Below, piece after piece: positions 22,430 through 32,800 of a stretch of DNA of 64,000 nucleotides. The position numbers were made by a program, and so were the translations under genes. Source of the DNA: Phaeosaccion multiseriatum (Eukaryota; Ochrophyta, other classes); assembly GCA_965112735.1 (NCBI GenBank), contig OZ218954.1, positions 2,666,001 to 2,730,000 of the forward strand, written 5' to 3'. Positions within the stretch are counted from its first letter, which is position 1. Every line of letters starts with the position of its first letter. Under the pieces are notes generated by a model. That model saw only the letters and a program-made list of their open reading frames with translations, had not been told where the DNA came from and made no database searches.

Positions 22430-25400
22430 GTGGCTTAAGCTTGTTCGGGGGTGTGGGGGAGAGGAGCTCGGGAAGAAACGAACCCTTAGAAAGCCGAGCA
22501 CAAGTGAGCAAAAGCACAACCCGGCCGTACCTCGCGCCTGGGCGGCACTCCCGCTTGCCCCGCAGGGTCCAGCTCTAGCCAGCAGCGCCATGCGCTCCTC
22601 CATCATCACCATCTGAGAGGAGAAGTGTTTCACGCCCAGGGGAGGGTGAGGTGTAGCAGTGGGTTTACAGCAATCGACTGCGAGCAAGATCAATCACGAC
22701 CCTCTCATCGTCTCCTTTCTCTGTGGCTGCGAAATCATTGTCCGTCCATCGGCCTGCCTGCCTCACTCAAGCAAGTGCCTAGCCTGGCCCCCGAACTGAG
22801 CTGCCCCCTGCCCTTGCCTGTCTACCTCACCTTGAGTCTGAGGTGCAAGTCCTTGGCGACTCTCTGCCCGCTGTGCAGCACCAACACGTAGTGGTCTGCA
22901 CTCTCCAGCCACACCGCCTCCAGAGCCGCCTGACAGGTGAGACGAAGCGGAACAAGGGAACGGAACAAGCGCTTTGGAATCAGACTACAGATTGAACATG
23001 TGCAGTACACGACTCCCAGCGAGCAGATGCTGCATGCAAAGCAAAACCAAACCTCCTCAACGCCAAGACTGAAGACTGCCCGCATCTACCCACCTGTGCG
23101 CCGTCTGTGTCGTCACCCCCAGCAGCGTAACGAGTAACGTCCAAGGGCCCGTGTGGCCAGCTGAACGAGTTGAGGGGGCCCGCGGAAGCCGCGAGGGCCG
23201 CGGGTAGCACCACGTGCAGGGCTACATCGTCCTCAAGAATGCTGGACACAAGAGAAAAAGGCACACCACAGCACAGCAGAACGGAACCGGACGGAGAACG
23301 GAGACATGAGCCTCCCTCCCTCCCTCCCTCCCTCCCTCCCTCCCTCCCTCCCTCCCTCCCTCCCTCCCTCCCTCCTTCCCTCCCTCCCTCCCTCCCTCCC
23401 TCCCTCCCTCCCTCCCTCCCTCCCTCCTTCCCTCCCTCCCTCCTTCCCTCCCTCCCTCCCTCCTTCCCTCCGTCCCTCCCTCCCTCCCTCCCTCCCTCCC
23501 TCCCTCCCTCCTTCCCTCCTTCCCTCCCTCCCTCCCTCCACCCCCCCCTCCCTCCCTCCCTCCCTCCTTCCCTCCCTCTCCTTCCCTCCCTCCCTCCCTC
23601 CCTCCTTCCCTCCCTCTCCTTCCCTCCCTCCCTCCCTCCCTCCCCCCTTCCCTCCCTCCATCCCTCCCTCCCTCCCTCCCTCCCTCCTTCCCTCCCTCTC
23701 CTTCCCTCCCTCCCTCCCTCCCTCCTTCCCTCCCTCCCTCCCTCCCTCTCTCCCTCCAAGGTCAGTCGGCCCCGCCCTCGCCCTCAATCTGCAGCTCTGG
23801 TCACTCACTGCGTCTCTTCTTCGGGAAATAATACGCACCTCAAACTTTGGAGAGCACTCAGTGTGAGGGCGAGCTTTGCCGCTCCTCCATCATCTTCGCC
23901 CTTCGCCTCGCCCAAGCCCGCTTCTTCTCCGCCGCACACAAGCACGATGCTGAGGGCCAGTCGGCGCCACACAGCGACGAGGCTGGGCGATGGCAGCAGC
24001 GAGTCAAGTGCCGCACCACCAGCAACAGGGTTCGAGGGAGAGGCCTTGCTGGAGGGTTGTGTTGCCGAGCACGCCAGGGGGATGAGAGTCACGTTCGCGC
24101 ACTTTGGGACCGCCGTCTCTACACTCTGCGAAACGGCAGTAAGCCTACTCTGCGAAACGGCAGTAAGCCTACCCAAGCACTTGCTGCCATGCCTGCCCTC
24201 TCTACTCTGGAGGCCCCCTTCCTCTTCCTCCTGCTCCTGCTGCTGCTGCTGCTGCGGCGGTCGAGGGGAGGAGCAGTACACCACGGCTGCAAGAGAGTGA
24301 GCTGCAAGCACGCTCCGCATCACTCGGCCCACTTCCTTGCTTAACCACAAGCAGCCCAGCCCGTCACCCCCACCTCGCGCAGCAGAGGCGACAGAGGCTC
24401 CCGGTGGGGAGGGGAGGGAGATGAAGCTGAGGCCCGGTGCTGTGTCTCCTACGGCAGCAGCCCGCCGCTGGACAGACCCCCCTCCCTCCCGGCAGAGCTG
24501 CTGCTGCTCCTGGGTAGACAGGAGCCCACGACCAGCGTCGAGACGGGCTCCAGGGGGGCCATTGCCAATCTCCCTGAGCGCAAGGGCGGGGGGGGAGAGC
24601 CCGCGTCAGTTTCAGTTCACCCACAAGTCTGTCTCTACGGGTCAGGGGATGGCATGCACTTACTCATTGTCCACGGCGCCCAAAGCGAGAAGCACCTGTC
24701 CACAGGCGGCGCTTGTTGCGGATTTTCCTCCTTGCTCCTCCTCGTCCGTGTGCACCAACAAAACTGTTACAGCGTACTTGCTGCCAGGGCAGTCAGGACG
24801 ATAATGAGGCGGGCAGGGGGGGGGGGGTGGGTGGACAAAAGAGGCGGGTTACGGAGTCGACAGTTCAGGGGACGACCGGCCCAGTGAGTAAGTGCACACA
24901 GCAAGCACGCTACGCTGAGGGCAACGAGTTCCGCGACAGCGCTACGCCAGTACAGTACCTTCCTGTGGAGACAAGCATTCTGTATGTCGGTTTCATCTCC
25001 CGCGCCTGCTCCTGTCCAGCCACGACCAGGAGGAGCACTGACTGCTGCTGCTCGGCTCGTGGCTCAGAGAGGCGCGTCCGGCTACCACTGGCAGGTGCTG
25101 CGAAGGGGAGTACCCGGCCCAGCGCTTGCATCGCTCTGCTCCATGCTGACTCTGACGACGGCAGCGGTGCTGGTGCTTGACCACTGCGGCGAATGGCCAA
25201 GGGCGAGCGACACGAATTTCAAAGCAAGTAGAAAAGGCGGAGGTTGAAAGTTGAGTTGACTGCGCTTCGCTGGGGGTGAGCAAGCGACTGAACACGGAAA
25301 AAGAAGAGCCACCAACTATCAGAGCTGTCGCTGGCCACGGACAGTCCTGACCCCTGGGACTGCAGGCTCACCTCGGCTGCGGTTGCGGCTGCCGGTCCAC

Positions 25401-25842
25401 CTGGGCCACGCCTTTGCGAGTGTTCCCCTCGTACTCGGGGTGCATAGGGTCGCTGACGAGGGTGAACGTTGCAACGCCGGCGAAAAGGGCGAGACTCTGA
25501 GAGAGCAGAGCTCGTTCCCCACACCCCCCCCCTCCTGCCATCGCCCCTCCCGAGTCTTCACATGCCTGCCGGGCGCGCAAGGCGCCATTCCCCGACCTAG
25601 GGTGGGAGGGGAGGGAGGGAGGGAGGTGAGGGCGGTCAATCAGTGCTCCCCGAAGCCTTTCTCCAGTCCAGTCCAGCCCTGCCCCGCCCACCCCACGCCA
25701 CCGCTCCAAAGCCCTCACCAAAAGAGCGCTCTCAGCCAGTCCACCTCCCCGAAGAACTGTCCGCTGAGCTCGACGGAGTCCACCGCGGCCAAGCTGGATG
25801 AACCTGCTGCACTCTGCAGGCCCCCCCGTGCCTCCCTGGAGG

Positions 25843-25881
<39 letters not shown>

Positions 25882-27035
25882 CAGACAGACAAGACAGACA
25901 GACAGACAGACAAGACAGACAAGACAGACAGACAGAAAGAGAAGGGGTTGAATTGCCAGCAGTGGGCGAGAGTGGCCGTGAAGCCTTCTGCCAAGTGTTT
26001 GAATGCCGTACCTTGTATTGATAGCGTGGGACAAAAGACCGAGGAGGCTCTTTCCAGGCACAACGAGGGGGTCTAGGACCCATACGTACCTGGTTGCAAG
26101 CAAAGGGACAGACAGGGGAAAGGGTGTTGTGAATCAAGCCAATCCAGCGCCCGCGGGTACGCCTAGAGCTCCGAAGCATTTCTCACTTTGTCGTGGCCTG
26201 CAGCGCGAGATAAAACCGCCCTGATACCCTCCCCGGCCCCGCTCCTGCCCCTGCTCCTGCTCCTGCTGGTGCCAAGTCTCCGCTGGAGAGAGTCAAGGTA
26301 AGGTCGATACCCGTGCTCTCGAGTCTGCTCCTCCAAGAGGACGTCACAGCCGAGAACGAGCCCGGGTTCCCGACATTAAAGAGACATACCCAAACCTGTT
26401 GGGCCGAACAACAGAGGTCAGTGGGCACTTTGTTTTCCGGTGCGGGGGGGGGGGAAGATTCGCTTTGCACTCACTAACCGCTCTGGGCTTGACCTCGAAG
26501 CCGTAGACTACTTTCAATTGAGCATCGAGCTCCTTGCTACTGCTACTACCCTCCCAGTGGTTAAGGACCAGCTTGCATGCCGTTGATTGCGTGTATGTGA
26601 GAGGCGAAAGGAGGGGAGGGGGGAGGGATTGGGCACAGTTGAGGGAGGAGGGGAGGGTTTGGCAAGGGAGTGCGGGTTTTGGCAAGGTAATATCGCCTTC
26701 ATTGCGGCTGCATCTGAGTTTCAGACTCGTATCAGGTAAATTGAGCGTGGAAAAGGGAGGTTTGAGTACATCAGAGAGAATTTGGACCTTGAAGAGGTGC
26801 AGAAAGTGTATTGTCTCACCGTGGTGTCTGAATGCGACTGCGGGGCCCAGCTAGACTCCAGCTTGAGCAGGGCTTCGACTTCAAAGCCTCGCTCCTCCCT
26901 CCACTCCTCCGCTTTGGAGAAGGGCCTGGGGGCATCATCGCGATGGGAGGAACGACGCGCTCCGTAAAAGACCAGCACGAGAAGCACGAGGCTCGCTACG
27001 ACCTGAGTGAGCCGCCTTCCTACTGTGGGGATCAT
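21720..27035 (-). CDS. Unidentified 883-residue protein with N-terminal membrane segment
   Basis: Exons: 27035-26820, 26571-26479, 26395-26187, 26089-26012, 25835-25719, 25596-25372, 25183-24959, 24780-24664, 24573-23839, 23241-23094, 22929-22831, 22612-22531, 22320-22179, 21885-21720. All 14 join in phase to 2,652 bases, strong evidence of a real gene. An N-terminal hydrophobic segment (VVASLVLLVLVFYGA) follows a short basic head, suggesting a type II membrane protein or signal anchor. Later segments include KPTYRMLVSTGRSKYAVTVL, a polyQ/polyE insert (about 24240) and a charged C-terminus (LDWARQTHLSRFRQRTVAE). I do not recognise the family; single-pass ER proteins such as GPI transamidase subunits were considered without a match. 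Introns hold very long simple repeats. It is divergent from the DDB1-like gene. Confidence 0.75.
22073..22120. repeat. (GATA)n microsatellite
   Basis: About 11 GATA/GACA units in the last intron of the unidentified minus-strand gene. A long open frame reading through it as Tyr-Leu-Ser-Ile is an artefact. Confidence 0.95.
22396..22427. repeat. (TG)n microsatellite
   Basis: About 14 TG units in an intron of the minus-strand gene. Confidence 0.9.
23311..23757. repeat. (CCCT)n tetranucleotide array, about 450 bases
   Basis: CCTC/CCTT units with occasional CTCC breaks fill most of one intron. On the transcribed-gene sense (minus) strand it is (GGGA)n, with many G3 runs capable of forming quadruplexes. 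All long frames through it are Pro/Ser or Gly/Arg/Glu artefacts. Confidence 0.97.
24125..24172. repeat. 24-base tandem repeat in coding exon
   Basis: CTCTGCGAAACGGCAGTAAG plus CCTA is repeated in tandem, giving in-frame RLTAVSQS repeats in exon 9 of the minus-strand gene. Confidence 0.8.
25845..25940. repeat. (GACA)n microsatellite
   Basis: GACA units with scattered GACAA interruptions in an intron of the minus-strand gene. Confidence 0.95.
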
Positions 27036-27206
27036 TACTCTCGAGTAACCCTCCGGCTTGAACCCACCATGGCAGGCGTGGCTGCTGAAAGGGGAATGAA
27101 AGAAAGAAACATAGAGGATTGCCGGTCGTCGCCAGGGTGGAGTACAACACGCACGGTTGTTGACATAAGGGAAAGCGCCTCCAGTTGAGAAAATTTCTAG
27201 CTTTAT

Positions 27207-29790
27207 ATGGCTCCTCCCTCGGCGTCCCCTCCAACGTGCCCTTTGCTTCTGCGCTCGCTGTGTATTCCATTGTCGGTGTCTGCAGTAGCAGCCGGGCAAG
27301 TTGGTCGAGAGGATGTTGACGGGGGCTTCGAGCAATGGGGATGGCTGGCGATAGCAAAGAGTGCGGCGTTGGAGGTGTGGCTGTGCCGCTCGTCCACTGA
27401 CTCACACCAGCAGGAGCAGGGAGACTATTCGCCGGAGGATGGAGACGAGGAGAAAGAGGGGGGCGCTCTTACTCTCGAGGCGTCGGTCGACTTTGAGTGC
27501 AATGTTGTGGGACTCGCCGCAGTGCCCCTTCCTCCTCCAGTGGATGGCACTGGCAAAGACGAAAAGGGCGAGGATTTGCTCTTTCTCCTATCTGGCGATG
27601 GAAGCTTCTCGCTACTGCGGCTCTCGGGACAGACCAGAGAAGAGTGCGGGCAGCTGGGCGAAAAGGCTGACGAGGCGAGTCCGGGCTGCAAAATTGCGTT
27701 GCACTGGCTCCTGACAGGCACCCTCGCGCCTCCTCCACCCCCGCATACTACTGCAAGGATGGTTAGAGGGCAGGTCAGGCTATCCGTCACCAGTGTGCAA
27801 GCAGAAGAAGAGGGTGAGGGAACCTGCATCGTCGCAGTCGCGGCATCCCTGTGGGAAGGAATTTTGACTACTCTTATTCTCTATCAAGAGGATGGACGAT
27901 GGACGGGGCAACCCCCCCGCAGCAGTAGCTGCACACTGCTCTCGCTAGCCGGCCTGACAGGTCTACAACAACCCGTCCCCACCCCCACCCCAGCAATGGC
28001 CTCAGCGGTAGGGGGGGGCTCTGAGGTAGGTAGGCCATATGGGGCGAGGGGGCGTGCTCCCAGGGGCTGTAGCTCTGGGCGTGGCTGCTCCACTCTGCAT
28101 GCAAGTCTGAATCTGACGCGTGGGGATGCCGTCCCCCGCCCCCTGTCTGGGGGATCGAATGTGTTGACAGGGAGGTGCACGTTCACGTAGCAAGCGCTCT
28201 GCTCACCGCCTTTTGCGCCTGTCCCTCTTTGCACCTCTCACCCTCATTCAAACCTTGTGCCTCTTCCTTTTTCATGCGACTAGGCTCCGCTCACGGCTAT
28301 CGATATCTGCTTTCTGCACGGAAGGGGCAGCCAGACTGTGTCGGGGGAACCGCTGCTTGCTGTGCTGCTCGCAGATCCCAGCGCCCTCCACGTGCGTCGC
28401 CTGCACCCCATACACCTGCACTGCATCAGCATCGACGTGGAGAGCGGGTCAGTCGGGGCGGTCTGCCGGGGCACAGGGCACTCGCCTGGGCGGGGGAGGC
28501 GAGACAGCGAGAGAGGAGGGTAGTGGCAAGCGAGCCTGGCGTTGCAATTGTCCCCCTCTTTTCACTCCGCTTTGACCTACTCTCCCTGATTGATCCTCCC
28601 TCTGGCTGCCCCCCCAGCGGCTGTCTATCGTGCGTGTGGCGTGTGGAGCACTTGCACCCCGGGACCCGAATGGCAGCCATGGAGGGAGGTGCCTTGCTGC
28701 TGGCATGCCCCGGGGGGCTAGCCGTGTACAGATTCGACGGCTGCGTAGCTAAAGTCGACTTCTCGGCCCCTTGCGAGGGAGGTGGGGTGCAGTCGTCTCT
28801 GCAGGTGCGGATGTTGGTGATATCGATCGGCTCCGGATTCGACATCTGTGGCTTGTGGTCTCGTATGATGACACTGGTACTCTGACGCCTCCCTCCCCAA
28901 CCCATCCCCCAGCCCATTACAAGCATGATGGCGTTTGGCGCTCGAAGACACGGGCAGCAGCGGTTCCTGCTCGCGGACAGTGGAGGAGCCCTGCACTGCT
29001 GCCTAGTACAAGTCCAAGGCGGCCCAGGCGGAGAGGGGAGCGCCATTCAATGTCGGAGGGTTGCGGTGCGTGGGTATCCCTCGAAGGAGGACGGTGATAA
29101 AGAAGCGGTGCTGCCAACGGTGAGTGATGTGATGACGGGAAGGAAGTTGTTGCGAAGCCCCGAGCGCCGTGCCCCAGCTTGCGGAGAGACCAAAACTAAA
29201 AAGACCCGCCCACTGCTGACTGGCACTCTCGCGCCATGCAGGTCACGTGGCTCATCGGAGTGGGGGCTCGAACTCGAACCCCAACACGAGACAGCTTCAT
29301 CTTCGCCGCTTCGCCCTCGGCCCGCTCTCAGCTGCTGCGGGTGGACGAGGATGCGAGGAAGGGGCGGGGCTTGGCGACTGGCGACGACCTTCGCGTGTTG
29401 GTTGTAGATAAGGCCGCTGCAGACACCTTGGGGCCTGTGATGGACTTGCTCGCGTTGGAGGAGGAGAGGGTCGCTTCGAGCAGCCCTGTCGGCTTCGGGG
29501 AGAGCACAGAGCAGCTCGAGGCCCGCGAGGCTATCAGGACCAAGGCTGAAAACAATGACGGAGACGAAGACGAAGGCCAGAACGGGGTGCAGGGAAGCCT
29601 CGGGCTAGTCATGGAGGAGGGGGATGCGGGACCGCGGCTCGTGCTGGCGACAGGTCGCCACCAGGTGAGGCTCTGGAGGTGAGGTGTGAGGCACACACAT
29701 GCGGCGGGGTGACGCCTCAGATGGACATCTCTTAACCTGCGCCCCTCTTTCACACACTGCACCTCTCTGACTTACTATTCCACTCTGGTC

Positions 29791-29826
<36 letters not shown>

Positions 29827-32800
29827 GTTTATGTGTACGTGTGCATGCGTGTGTGGCGAAGGACGGCGCCCTGTGCGTGGTGGAGGAGGGGCACTCGCTG
29901 CACACCTCTGCACAGGGAGATTCCGGCCTGCCCCTCGGTGTATTCATGTGGGCTGTGCCGCTCTTCCGAGCCACAAAGGAGAGGGGCAAGCACAAGCACA
30001 AGGACAAGGACAAAGACAAGGACAAGAGCCAGCAGCAGCAGCAGCAGCAGCACTTGCTCGTGTTTGCGGACCGGCTGCGAGACACCACCCTCACCATGAC
30101 GTGGTCTGCAGAGGAAGGAGCCACCCCTGCGCAGGAGCGGGATGAGAAGGCAGGGGGTGAAGCAGGCGCCCCCTTCTGGCCGGTGCCGTCCACGGCAGCC
30201 GCGCTCTTTGTGGGCGCATTGAGCGGACGGGAGCATGACTACATTGTGCAGGTAGGTGCTTTAGAGCTTGCCCACCGGCTTCTCGGTCGGGCCCCTAAGC
30301 TGCGCTGAGCTGTGCTGAGCTGTGCTGAGCTGTGCTCGCATTCCTCCTGGCCTAGTGCCGTGTGCTTTCCCCACAAATCTAGAGCCCGGACACGCCCGCA
30401 ACTGCTCGTAGAATGTGAAAGTGACTGACTCCCAAAAGTGCCCGCCAGTATTGCCTCACGTCTTGTGCTCGTACATCCCTCTAAAGGTGACGAAGACAAG
30501 CGTGTTCCTCGTGGCCAGCGCGCCGCCTGCTGCCCCCACTCTGGCCTCTCGGTGGGACCTTTCCAGTGCGGAACAACAACATTGCCGAACCGGAGCGGGG
30601 GACGAAGGAGTGTGTGGCGGCGGGTGTGACGTTAGAAATGGCACACACTCTCACTCTCCAACGTCCCTCTCCGATGCCCATAACCACATCCAGCACGCGG
30701 CTGTGAGCGGCTCTTGGGTAGTGCTGGCTGCAGGGCAGAGCATCGTCCTCCTCCACGCCACCCCCGACGGGCGAGAGGGAGAGGCGAACGGCAGAGGCAG
30801 CGTTGGCGGTGTTGGCGGTGTTGGCGGTGTTGGCGGTGGTGGCGGTGGTGGCGGTGGTGGCGGTTTTGGCGGTGTTGGCGGTATTGGCGGTTTTGGCGCC
30901 CCCCCGTCCCTTGCGAGACTCCGTCAAGTGGGGCAGACTCTTCGTCCTTGCCGAGAGGGCGCGTCAGTGTCAGTGTCAGGACTGGCGCTGTCGTTGGTGT
31001 GTGGGTCGTCGTCATCACGCCCTGCACACACGACGGAGGCCTCTGTGGGGTTGTTGGTGGCGATGGCGTTCTGGGAGTCCAATCGCATTGTCGTATATCG
31101 GGCAGCAGGGGAAGGCTTTGAGCGCAAGACCGTACTGGAGGTGGAGCTGCCTGGAGGGTACAGCGTGGTCACCTCTCTGGTGTTCTTGCCACCGCCCATC
31201 GCAGCAAGAGAGAGCGGGACAGTCACCCTGGCTGCTGGTTTGGGGGATGGACGCGTGTTGGTAATACTTTGCTCGCACAAACAAGACGCAGGCGGGGCGG
31301 GGGGGGGCTGCTTGGAGTTGCGCAAACTGTGGCCTTTCAAGGTGCGTTTTCCCCTTCTTCTCCTCCCTCCCCTCGCCTGCAGCGCATTCACATCTTTCTC
31401 CCTTCGACCTATGCCATGAAATAGAGAGGCTGTGACAGCCCTCACTTGCGTACTCGCTCACTCTTCTCCCTGTGTGCCGCCCTGTTCACGACACACCACC
31501 ATACCACAGGTTGGGAGAGAGCCCGTATCACTCACCGTGGCGGATCACCATCACGATCAAGAGGTTGAGACTGCCGCAGGAGGAGCAGGAGTAGCAGGAG
31601 TCGGGCCCAGCAAGGGACCCACCAAGGAGGCAGAGGCCAGGCCTTTTGTGATCGCCAACAGCAACAGCGATGCGATCATTCGTCTCGTGCGACGCTCGAC
31701 CGCCGCAGAGTGGAGCGTGACGTGCACCCGGCTGTGGAATGCGAGCACGCAGCGACGGCGGTCCATGGCTGCAATGAGGGGCAGCAGTCAGCTTGTGTGG
31801 CTGTCTGAGGGCACCCAAGCAGGAGACGGGTGCGTGTGAGTGCGTGTGAGTGCGTGTGAGTGCGAGTGCGTTTGAGTGCGTTTGAGTGCGTGTGAGGGCG
31901 TGTGAGGGCGTGTGTGAGTGCGTGTGGTGTGTGTGAGTGCGTGTGAGTGCATTTGAGTGCGTGAATGCAGCACACCAGACGAGCGAGGAGAGGAATGAAT
32001 CGAATTGCCCACACCACGGCAAAGCAGGCGCTGTTGACACATGTCGTGAATCTCATTCCAATGGCTGCCGCCGGCGAATATGCCTCGTTTGTGTCTCATC
32101 ACGCACGCCACCATTTCACCCTCACTCCCCCTCACCCTCACTCCCCCTCACCCTCATCCTCACTCACCCTCACCCTCACCCTCACCCTCACCCTTGCCCT
32201 CATCCCCTCAGAGCCGAAGATGGGACGTCTACCCTACCCCAGAGCTCCCCCCAGGCTCGGCTCAACTTGAACTTCGGAAGCATCACATGGGAGAAAGCGG
32301 GGCGGTGGCGGCGCAAGAGCGTGGGCAGGAGCCCCCTGTCGCTCTGTTCGCTGCCCGGCTGTGGCTGCGTGGCTGCAGTGCTGCAAGGTCGGACCGGGGA
32401 CACGCAGCTGGGCCTCTTTCAGGTGGAGTCACATGGGCAGGCAGCAGGCATATGGGCATATGGGCAGGCGGTAGCACAGGAGAGGGCAGCTCGGAGAGGG
32501 GGGGGCGCACCACGCCCTCCTCCGCCTCTTTGAGTGCCGCGCCGCAGACCACTTAAGCACTGATTGAGTGTGTGTGCGTGTGCGTGTGTGTATGTGTGTG
32601 CGTGTGTGTGTATGTATATATGTATATATGTTTGTGTGCTTGTGTGGCTTCGCCTCGCTGCCACCCCCCCTCCCCTCGCAGGCGGACAATCTCGAAGACT
32701 TGTGGCGTGGTCGGTGAGCGCAGAAAAGAAGGAGGACAAAAGCATTTGCAGGCCACAGAGAGCCCCCCCCCCTCCTGTCGATTCGACTCCACACCTAACA

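Noticed and set aside
23170-24300. Long Pro/Ser frames and antisense Gly/Glu/Arg frames
   Set aside because: Translations of a (CCCT)n array inside an intron.
26721-26819. Extra exon after the first exon of the unidentified minus-strand gene
   Set aside because: It would need a 32-base intron. The acceptor at 26572 gives a normal intron and keeps phase.
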